Assembly: GCA_902702965.1 (NCBI GenBank)
Contig: CACRXP010000236.1
Location: forward strand, 437,294 to 501,293
Length of the DNA: 64,000 nucleotides
Direction of reading: 5' to 3'
DNA from: Spirometra erinaceieuropaei
Taxonomy: Eukaryota > Platyhelminthes > Cestoda > Diphyllobothriidea > Diphyllobothriidae
The stretch's first letter is position 1. Every line of letters starts with the position of its first letter. The notes under the pieces were generated by a model, which saw only the letters and a program-made list of their open reading frames with translations, did not search any database and was not told the DNA's origin. Shown piece by piece: positions 56,515-64,000 of the stretch. Both the position numbers and the translations under genes were made by a program.

Positions 56515-58750
56515 GCCTTCTTTGCCAGAACAATGTGTTTTTGCACGACTAGGCAGACTGCTGACAGCACTCCGTTTGTAAGTGATTGGCGCAATGTTCT
56601 CATAATGTAGAATGTCTTCCGCATAGGCATCTTTTCGGTAAATCGATTTACACGGTGTTCCGTTGGTTTTTCGCTGTACTAAAACATCCAGGAACAGGAC
56701 TTTACTGTCAACTTCCTTTTTCGAGTGTGAATTTAATGCCGGGAATAATTTAGTTTATAGTGCTGTTGGCGTTTCCAGTTAGCTCTTTTTAGCGACAACA
56801 AACGTTTAGAGTTAAGTTACGAAGAGTTGTGGTCTCTAATTTCTACACTGTCATTTCGGCGAGAAAACCGGAAAAGGGTGACCTTATAGGAGATCCTTTC
56901 AGTTGTTGAATGGGAAGCTGGTTTCCATGCATAGGTCTATGAGTTCATGCACGGCAACTGCGGGAGCATCTATGTCATGGGACATCAACAGTTCCTCTGT
57001 GCACTGTTTTGATAAATCTAAAACTATCAACGTGAAGAGAAAAACGGCACCGAAGGAGAGCATTATTTCATCTATTTCTCTATGAAGTCTGTTGGCTTCT
57101 CGACTGAAGATTCGCAATTACTCGTAAAATAGCGAAATTTGTGAAATAATCACTTGGAAATTTTGTAGTTGAGTACTCCGATTGACGATACTATCGGTTG
57201 CAGTATTGTGAACTTTAGGCAGTCCACATACAGTAGGTGGACTAGCTCATGAAATGTCGACCGAAATTTCGAAATGTGTTTTCGTTTCAAAAAGATTGAT
57301 GAAGAAGGATTGTAAAACTAGTCAACCGGCAACATAATTCTATAATATTTCAGTTACCCCAGGATGCCGGCTCTCGAATGAACTTCCCTCCAGCTGCATG
57401 TAAAAACAATACTGTAAAAAATCAATATTAAAGTAGCATAGATGTTTCTCATTAATTTTCTACACCTCTAAATGTTCCATTATATTTCATAGAAAACATG
57501 CCTAAAAATATTCATTCTTTTGCTCATTCGGTCGACAATTACGTGTTCTTCCAATTTTATACTCGAAGGAAGGGTATAATTCGGTTTTAAAAACTTTTCC
57601 AGTTCCCGTATAATTTTGAACCCACTCTACCGTTACAATTGGATTCTGGGTTTCCAAACTACAAGCCGTATATTTTCCGCGTACGGAAAACCACACATTT
57701 CTCTACGGTAATAAAGGAGGACCATATAGGGTTCATAAAATTTAATAGTGGATTTGATTAATATTGTTAACTTTACAGGCCGCATTGGTAAATGCAGAGA
57801 CATGACGATTTATGAACAGCTATTTCACGGTATTTAAAAGTCCTACAGTTATAAACTTGTTTAATACCGAATTACATCGCTCTTTCAAGTATAAATTTAG
57901 ACGAAAACGTAATTTTCTACCGAATGAGCAAAGGAACGAATATTTTTATGCATGTTTTCTATGAAATATAATTGGACTTTTAGGGACATCGAAAATCAAT
58001 GATAAAAATTCATGCTACATAAGCAGTCGTTTTTAACAGAGTGTAGTTTTTTCATGGAGTCGTAAGGAAGTTCATTCGAAAGCCGGCTTCCTGTATATAG
58101 TATAGAATTATTTTGCAGGCTGGCTAGTTTAACAACACTAACTAATTAATCTTTTCGAAACAAAAACACCTTTTTGGAATTTCGGTTGACATTCCATGAG
58201 TTAGTCCACCTACTGTATCTCCGTAATTGTCGGTTAAGTTTGTTTCCAATATTTGGCCATATCTCCTGGCAGTTGCTTCTCCCCTGTAAGATGCCTCAGG
58301 ACTTTATCGACAGATGCTTTGATGGGGTCTGCAGAAAGCGGTTTATTGTTAGACATATCTTTTAACATTAACAGCATCTTCTTACTGTGGTCCGTTTTGT
58401 TGAAAACTGTGACGGGGTCTCCTTTGTCAGCAGGGAAAATAATAATTTTTGTCGGTCCATAGACCTCTTAACTCATTCCTTCATTCGATACAACTGAAAA
58501 ATTACTGCAATCCTTTAAGCCCTATGAAGTGCTGTTTTGGATGGTAGACTGTTCGTCTTCCATGGGGTTTGCTGTCAATATGATGGATTCTAAGCACACA
58601 AGGAAGCCCAAATAGTTTGAGTCAGAAGGATTGTATTTCAGTTCTTTGGGAAGCTCGCTATCTTCGGCTGTTGTGTGCGTTTTTGAGGAAAGATTTACGA
58701 CATCCTTTGAACACTTCCGGTTTGTATTCGTTTGTCGTGAAAAAGCCATC
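56515..58750 (-). mobile_element. Decayed Penelope-like element, split by MITE
   Basis: On the minus strand, 58,750-58,220 gives the N-terminal region (LPKELKYNPSDSNYLGFLV, then IIIFPADKGDPVTVFNKTDH and KQT-stop-PTITEI). After the foldback transposon the RT resumes at 57,228 (YGLPKVHN in one frame, QCTEELLMSHDIDAPAVAVH and LIDLCMETSFPF at 56,900-57,117). The thumb region follows (SIYRKDAYAEDILHYENIAP, about 56,690-56,560). Stops and frameshifts are frequent, and the YVDD and GIY-YIG boxes were not found. It is older than the copies at 42-44 kb and is the only one retaining the N-terminal region. Confidence 0.7.
57232..58215. mobile_element. Foldback mariner-like MITE, copy 2
   Basis: 984 bp, bounded by CAGTAGGTGGACTAGCTCAT and its inverted counterpart ATGAGTTAGTCCACCTACTG. 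The inverted arms extend far inward, for example ACCGAATGAGCAAAGGAACG at about 57,920 against its complement near 57,515, so nearly the whole element folds back. TA lies on both sides. Removing the element restores the Penelope-like reading ...TEI-Y-(G)LPKVH, so TA is the target duplication. CAGT termini and TA targets are usual for Tc1/mariner-type elements. No transposase frame is present. Confidence 0.75.
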
Positions 58751-58849
58751 TAATTTCTATCTAAAATACTCCATTATTTATTGTTCGACTATGTAAACGC
58801 GCGTTATCGCATTATTTACGGGTCTAAATAGGTGTAAAGAAAGTTGGTC

Positions 58850-59085
58850 AGCGTAAAGCTGCATGTGCTGCTCTTTAGAAACTTGGAAATTCTGAAGTCG
58901 GTAGTAGGCATCGGTTATAAAAACACTAGGCATTTGTCGGTCCTAATGAAATGCAATTTGATATCCCGCGGTAAATTTAACGGCCGTCCGCGTTTGAAGA
59001 CTGCCTGGAGAACAGGCGTCGAAAACTAACACAATAAACTTCCTGTTCCCAAAGAACATATTTGACTTCAACATATATGGTTACA
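58850..59085 (+). repeat. Penelope-like 3' end, opposed orientation
   Basis: The plus strand shows GAACAGGCGTCGAAAACTAA, AATAAACTTCCTGTTCCC and TTGACTTCAACATATAT. These match the 3' ends of the Penelope-like copies at 42.3 and 44.2 kb (CGGCGTCGAAAATTTACGC, CTTTAACTTCAACATATAT). It lies only about 100 bp upstream of the minus-strand element's start and points away from it. Confidence 0.65.
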
Positions 59086-59339
59086 CATCTGAATAACTGA
59101 GAGACTGAACATTCCGAGGTGATCTTATGAAAAAGAGAAGGCTCTTAAGCAGATCAAGTTGTATAAAAGACACGAAGGCATGATCATTGGAACGGTAGAT
59201 TGATTGGCCTTAGCTTTCGAACTCGAACAGGAGTCCTTCGTCAGAGACTAACAGAGTGCAACAACGTTTGAATATTTATATCGTTGTGTCGTGACGTTGG
59301 GGGAGGGGACTATGTCCGTGGCTAGGTCTGGTCTGTGCT

Positions 59340-60140
59340 GCCTGGCCCACGATGTATATTGTATACGTATATGTATATATTGAAGGGTTACAGGCAGAGC
59401 CCTTGATGACCCTATTTATGTACAGTGCTTTCGCAGATTCATACTCAAGCATAAAATAAAATTGCAGGCAGTAAAAATGTGATTGGGTCACAGTTCAATC
59501 GTAATCATAAAGTAGTGCATAGGGTCACTGTAAATTTGTGCGGGAGATTGTATATGGCAGATTTTACAAAGCTGGCTGTGCATAGTCATGGTGTACAAGT
59601 CGATTTCTGTCGAAAACTAGACGAGCAAGTTTTCTTTTAAACACACGAACTGTGTCAGCCGTCACCATCTCGCTTGGAAGCGAGTTCCACGGCCTGATAA
59701 CTCGCTGGCCGAATGAAAATTTTCGTCGGTCTAAACGCGTGCGCTCATTCCTGACTTTGTATGCATGGCCGCGTAGTTGGTTTGTACGGGCGAACTCAAA
59801 GAAATCCTCTGCTCTTAATAAGCAGTCCTGGCCGCGAACAATCCGGAACGTCCAGAGTAGACTGCAGTTTATTTGTCTATAAGAGAGAGGGAATAGGCCA
59901 AGCAAATTCAGCCTCTCCTGATAAGACAAATGCTTCAAACCGTCGACCATCTTTGTCGCTCTGCGTTGCACATGTTCGAGTAAGTTGATATCCTTCCTCA
60001 TCCATGGTGAAGCTGCTGGCATTCCATACTCTAGATGAGGTCTTACGAACACACCAAAGAGTCTTTCGGAAAGTTCGGGAGGAAATATTTTAAATGCACG
60101 TCTGATCCAGTGTAGAGTACTAACGATGGTCCCTCGGCGT
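59340..60140 (-). mobile_element. 5'-truncated CR1-like element
   Basis: The minus strand holds only the RT C-terminal domain, a 3' untranslated region, and an end with hairpin AAGGGCTCTGCCTGTAACCC (reverse complement of 59,383-59,404), followed by AT-rich ATAC-like repeats. The domain is clearly related to that of family 1 at 20.6-21.05 kb, but the 3' hairpin differs. Confidence 0.65.
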
Positions 60141-60268
60141 GGTGACGGCGTTTGTACTTCGCTGTGATGTGAGCTGCGCCGCCTGGCTGCGTGAGCGGAT
60201 GCGTGATAACACGCAGTCAAATCAATGTGTTTATTGATAGTGTTAGTGTCTGACACCCATGCCTTCAA
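59564..60268 (-). CDS. Chimeric ORF: Penelope C-end plus CR1 RT C-end
   Basis: The 234-codon frame starts KAWVSDTNTINKHIDLTACY, matching the end of the Penelope GIY-YIG protein (EAMHSDESCINRHIELDAAY). At about residue 45 it passes into STLHWIRRAFKIFPPELSER, FVRPHLEYGMPAASPW and HVQRRATKMVDGLKHLSYQE, then FEFARTNQLRGHAYKVRNER and RPWNSLPSEM, the CR1-type RT C-terminal domain. No stop interrupts the junction. Most likely a 5'-truncated CR1 copy landed in a Penelope-like relic and the frame stayed open by chance. Expression as a fusion is untested. Confidence 0.65.
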   Translation of the reverse strand: MKAWVSDTNTINKHIDLTACYHASAHAARRRSSHHSEVQTPSPRRGTIVSTLHWIRRAFKIFPPELSERLFGVFVRPHLEYGMPAASPWMRKDINLLEHVQRRATKMVDGLKHLSYQERLNLLGLFPLSYRQINCSLLWTFRIVRGQDCLLRAEDFFEFARTNQLRGHAYKVRNERTRLDRRKFSFGQRVIRPWNSLPSEMVTADTVRVFKRKLARLVFDRNRLVHHDYAQPAL

Positions 60269-60440
60269 CAGTTCTTGCCCTGTCTCGTTTCCGGCTCGTG
60301 CTAATATCCGCGTGTTTGTGAAGTCGGAATCATAGCCTTCCTCCAGCGTGTGAGTGGTGACTTTAGATAGTGAGTCGCCTCTCCGAACGGCTAGTTTGTG
60401 CTCAAGTATTCGTAATCTGAGACGCCATCCTGTTTGCCAT
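60150..60440 (-). pseudogene. Penelope GIY-YIG C-terminal fragment
   Basis: Upstream of and continuous with the chimeric frame, the minus strand reads WQTGWRLRLRILEHKLAVRR, then GDSLSKVTTHTLEEGYDSDF and TRILARAGNETGQELLKAW. This parallels GQTGKSASTRIHEHQLAVKR and DTGHTFAWDRTRIVGACPFK of the copy at 43.7-44.0 kb. A stop precedes the WQTG block. The RT part is absent. Confidence 0.6.
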
Positions 60441-60489
60441 TACTGTCCCTGCCACTGCACAGGCCAAATAGGACGGTGTCTCAGCCCAA

Positions 60490-60835
60490 GAATATTTGAG
60501 CACTCATCACACGTGTGGGGTTGGACATAGTATTAGAACTCTTAACGCGTTGTGTACGAGTGCCCAGGGAAGAGGATATAAAATTCAAAAGTTTGCCACC
60601 TATTCCGAAAGAGGGCGGTTTCAAGAGAAGAAGAGCATGGTCAACACGATCAAAAGCCTTAGTGAAATCGAAATATACTGTGTAAAGTGCAAAACCATTG
60701 TCCCTACGTTGGAGAACATAGTCAAATAAAGACAGTTGACAGGTGTCACAAGACCAAGCTTTGAGAAATCCATGCTGAGCAACACTCAGTAGTTTATTCT
60801 CCGTTAAGTGACACATCATCTTATCTTTTGAGAGA
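60490..60835 (-). pseudogene. Family B RT palm fragment
   Basis: The translation KDKMMCHLTENKLLSVAQHG, CDTCQLSLFDYVLQRRDNGF, YFDFTKAFDRVDHALLLLK and GTRTQRVKSSNTMSNPTRV is near-identical to codons 180-290 of the family B RT at 29.5-30.8 kb. It includes motif A but stops before motif B. The few codons upstream of KDKMM are unrelated and begin at a GA-repeat (60,830-60,842). Confidence 0.7.
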
Positions 60836-60967
60836 GAGAGAGAAATGCGCTTCATTTTGAAATCATATGATCAAAATTTTCAGCAAAATGTTGGCTCCAT
60901 TCACTATGGGCAGTAAATAAGTTAACAGATTATTCAAGAGTCAAAGTTTAACACAAAGAAACAATTA

Positions 60968-62490
60968 TTATGGAGATAGTTCAAGTCTGAGCTTCTGTAT
61001 TTCTGTCTCTTCGCACGTAAGATAGCGCGCTAGGAATGGCAATACAGAAGCTCGATGAGCCGATGTGCGACAGGATATAAGACGGAAGTTGCGGCGCATC
61101 GGGCGGGAAGACTTGGCTGACATAAGATCGGAATGTAGGGGATGGGCAACGTCATCTAGAATTTGACCAGCGAATTGCTTGACCGAATTGAAGTGTCGTT
61201 GTATGATAGTGTCAACTAAAAAAATATAAGAAACACCAGCAGCGGAAGAGAGCATGCGGAGGATTCGTTTCAAAATTAAAAGATCCTTTTTTAACAAAGC
61301 AGGAAAAATGACAGGAGAACAGTATAGGATAAGAGGAAGAATGCAGGCATCAATGAATCGCCAGACTTAGGGTTGAGGTTTGTGGTAGGAACGTAAACGA
61401 CGAATGTAGTAAAGAATTTTACGAACTTTAATAAATAGGGACTCAATATGGAGGGAAAAAGAAAGATTTGAGGACAAAGTAACGCCGAGATACCTGAAAT
61501 AGGATACTTCGTTAGGAAGAATGTCAGAGGAATCAGGGTTAGGAGAGGGCCGCAGTCGAAAAATACACTGAACGGATTTTTGTTTGTTAATTAGGAGACC
61601 ATTTTCCTCCGACCACGCTAGGAAATGGTTTAGGCCATCCTTTAGAGACCGGAGGTGTGTCTGACTTTTGAGAGGGTGTCCAACAACCACATCGTCAGCA
61701 TACGTGACCAGAAGACAGTCATTAGGGGACCTGAGATCATCAGTGTGGAGGGAGAAAAGGTGAGGGGATAGAATGGAACCTTGAAGAACACCGCAGTCAT
61801 TAGGAAGGGTCGAAGATTTCCGCTTGCCAGATTGGACAAATTGGGTGCGGAAGGTAAAATAATAGCTCAACCAAGAGACGACCCAGCCTGGAGAGTCACA
61901 TGCGGAGGTTTTAGAAAGGAGAAGAGGGCGCGGGACGGTATTGAAGGCGGAGGAGTAATCAAGAAAAGCGCACGCATATTCGCGGCAACACTTGTCTAAT
62001 GCTTTTAGAGCAGAGTGAACCACAAGAGCGACAGCATCTAAAGTACTCCGTTTAGCTTTGTATGCAAATTGTAAGGGGTCGGAAAAACTGGAAGAAAAAG
62101 GCTTAATGATATCTTGGGCAGCTCTTTCAGCAAGCTTTAGTATTGTCTCTAAGATCTTCGAAACCGCAGGGAGGGTGTTTATTGGCCGAAAGTCATCAAA
62201 TGACGTGGATTTGCCGTGCTTAGGAATGGGCAAAATGTGTGATTCCTTCCACAGGGTAGGAGAAGTTTCACTTTCAAGAGCGAGATTAAATATCTTGCAT
62301 AGGAGGGACGGTAAAATCGCATTTGCATCGGCTTTTAAAGTGTTAATTGGGACACCATCAGGGCCTGGGCTATGAGATTGACGAAACCGCAGAATCGCAA
62401 CAGCCACATCAGCTATACGATATCCAAGAGCGTCTCGGAGGATGGGATGCTGCGTCTTTCTCTGAGTTTGTACTTTTCGGGAGAAAAGTT
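60968..62490 (-). pseudogene. Mosaic reverse transcriptase, one stop
   Basis: The frame is open from about 62,490 (KLFSRKVQTQRKTQHPILRD) to a TAA at 61,369-61,367, and then continues in the same frame to 60,968. The fingers (SPGPDGVPINTLKADANAIL; FDDFRPINTLPAVSKILET) are family B. The rest is LQFAYKAKRSTLDAVALVVH, CAFLDYSSAFNTVPRPLLL (motif A), CGVLQGSILSPHLFSLHTDD (motif B) and VTYADDVVVGH (catalytic YADD), as in Rex1-like or related CR1-group RTs. Relative to family B a block is missing between ILRDALG and VAVAILRFRQ. One stop in about 500 codons implies a young copy. Confidence 0.75.
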
Positions 62491-62491
62491 T

Positions 62492-63929
62492 CTAGATAAT
62501 TAACGATCGGTTTTCAGTGAAGTGGGCCTCTTTGGCTAGCTGTTTTTCTTCAGACAATCTCTTAGCCCACTCAAAAATATCACAAATCAAGGGCAGGATA
62601 GAAAAGTCGTTCTTTAAATGGAATTGACGATGAAGTCTGCGCCACCTGCGACGAAAGGGCAAGGGTAGGAAGACCTCCTGGCCAACACTAATTATTTTCC
62701 TACGGGGGACAAACCGGGACAAAACGAGAAATAAGCGGATCCAAATTTTCGAACGGTTTTTCAGTGCAATTATTTACATCTGAATGAAGGAAGAAATCAG
62801 TCCAGTCGTTGGAGTTAAGATGTGGTAATAATTCAGTCGAGCGAGCTGATCGGAAATCACGGAAGAAGCTATACTTTGGGGACAACGTTCTGTCAGCCTC
62901 GAGTTCCAACGTTAAAACAACCATGTCATGGTCTGAGCCCCCGAGTGGGCCTTTGGATGACACTGATGAAGGTATGCAACCTCTGCAGAAAATTATGTCA
63001 AGTATGCTTGATCCTCGGGTGGTAAAATCGACATCCTAAGTCCCCATCCCAACATCCACAGCCTCAAGAGAATCCTCGAATCTTCTGAGGCTGAAACACG
63101 GAGACCAGGATACTTCTGGAAGATTAAAGTCACGCGCAAGCAATTGATACTTAAAGCTTAAGTCGGTCCCAGCATGAAATGCCTGTGAGAGTAAACGATC
63201 AAAATTGTCGTTGGCGTTTGGAGGGCGATAGACGCAGCCAACGAGTAAGGAAAATTTATATTTTAGTGAAACCTGGAACCCGAAGTTGCCTTATACTGCG
63301 GAAAAATGCGGGAGGTCCAGCACGAAAAATGCAAGTGTTTGCATAACGTAGACGCAACTGCCCCAACCACGGCTGTCTTGACGATCATTTCCAATGCAAG
63401 TATAGCCTAGAAGCGACAGTTCGTGGTCAGTTACGGAGACTGACGCCCACGTCTCAGTTACTAAAACAATATCTGGATAATGGACGAACACCAGAGTTTG
63501 ACGCAAAGGGCATCTTATAAAGCAAGGATCTGGCATTTAAAACAAAATTTTGAGGGGAAAGGTCGTTTGTCTCTGAAAGAGGTGCGCTACGCCGTCCAGT
63601 GCTTGGTTGCCCATGGAACAAACGATCCGGATGTACCCATCCGGTTCTGCAAAAATTTTGTGGCATCAAAAGATTCTGACGTGGATAAAACGGGGTAGGA
63701 CTTGGGGGAGGAAATGACGGGCAGGTAAACTGGTAACCATTGTTAGCTAACTTATTTTCAGGGGGAACTCCGCGGGCCAGATACTGCAAGATATTATCGC
63801 CAGAACGAATCTGAGGATTGGATGAGTTAAATGATCAAGTATGGACTCTAGCATGAGAAATACAAAGGAAAAACGGCCGTGGTGGAAACAAGTTAGGGGG
63901 TGGGGGACGCATTGCTTCCATTGGAGCAA
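62492..63929 (-). pseudogene. ORF2 leader, endonuclease and linker of mosaic element
   Basis: Frames in order: Pro-rich leader and NARSLLYKMP (63,789-63,454), HYPDIVLVTETWASVSV with GYTCIGNDRQDSRGWGS (63,536-63,291), then SSKGPLGGSDHDMVVLTLEL (62,963-62,700) and LPLPFRRRWRRLHRQFHLKN (62,722-62,492). The frame between 63,291 and 62,963, which should hold the GDFN block, is broken. Sequence and order match the family B element at 32.3-33.8 kb. Confidence 0.65.
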
Positions 63930-64000
63930 GAGGTCTATTAAACGGCGTGAAAATCTGCATATTCGTCCTATTTGTCGCGATATGAGTGCTGGGGGGCAGT

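Larger units (their letters stand above)
60960..64000 (-). mobile_element. Mosaic non-LTR element (family B front, other RT)
   Basis: Read on the minus strand, it enters from the window edge with the ORF2 leader (about 63,929-63,540), endonuclease (63,536 to about 62,700; TETWASVSV, GGSDHDMVVL), linker (62,722-62,492) and RT fingers, all close to the family B element at 31.7-33.8 kb. After SKILET at about 62,140 it changes to an unrelated RT palm and C-terminus. The rightmost bases (ATATGAGTGCTGGGGGGCAG) still match family B, so the element continues beyond the window. Confidence 0.75.

Noticed and set aside
1..64000. CRISPR arrays, prokaryotic operons, rRNA genes
   Set aside because: No regularly spaced direct repeats, no ribosome-binding-site and operon layout, and spliced genes with eukaryotic retroelements throughout.

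Overview
The window reads as nuclear DNA of a parasitic flatworm (tapeworm or fluke; inference). The grounds are the mix of CR1/Jockey-type non-LTR retrotransposons, Penelope-like elements with a GIY-YIG endonuclease, an LTR element with a tRNA-Trp-type primer site, tRNA-derived SINEs, and very short GT-AG introns (37, 41, 85 and 87 nt) in two genes. There are no bacterial operons, ribosome-binding sites, rRNA genes or CRISPR arrays. Most open frames are retroelement ORFs, shadows of them, or chance.

Only two host-gene candidates stand up. On the minus strand at 8.9-9.8 kb two exons encode the Asp and His active-site blocks of a kexin/furin-like S8 serine protease. On the plus strand at 47.8-52.9 kb at least five exons encode a Dpy-30-domain protein with a coiled coil and an acidic tail. 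The tail was enlarged by a 249-bp tandem exon-plus-intron duplication, and the 3.9-kb intron carries a foldback transposon with a SINE cluster inside it.

Layout: 0-8.8 kb, no convincing gene, a decayed SINE and a diverged inverted repeat. 8.9-9.8 kb, protease exons. 12.5-13.1 kb, decayed reverse transcriptase (RT). 14.9-15.1 kb, tRNA-like sequences. 17.9-21.2 kb, near-complete CR1-like element (family 1). 23.4-31.6 kb, decayed and overlapping copies of two non-LTR families: A (3' hairpin GACCCCGACGGGTC) and B (3' hairpin AATGCC...GGCATT). 31.7-36.0 kb, a minus-strand family B element with ORF1 and ORF2, split by a 1.34-kb gag-only LTR element that has a 5-bp target duplication. 36.2-37.9 kb, 5'-truncated family A. 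38.0-40.4 kb, four-exon CACTA-like transposase gene with one premature stop. 40.6-41.5 kb, ORF1 relics. 42.3-44.2 kb, head-to-head Penelope-like copies. 47.8-52.9 kb, Dpy-30 gene. 56.4-59.1 kb, a decayed Penelope-like copy split by a foldback transposon at a TA. 59.3-60.4 kb, a Penelope GIY-YIG end fused to a CR1 RT C-terminus. 60.5-64.0 kb, a family B fragment, then a mosaic element with a family B front half and a different RT palm.

The most informative structures are the gag-only LTR element and its nesting, the mosaic RT, the recurring 'hairpin plus short tandem repeat' 3' ends across several retroelement families, the SINE inverted dimer with a 13-bp target duplication, and the exon duplication in the Dpy-30 gene. 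All calls come from reading the sequence; no database search was run.
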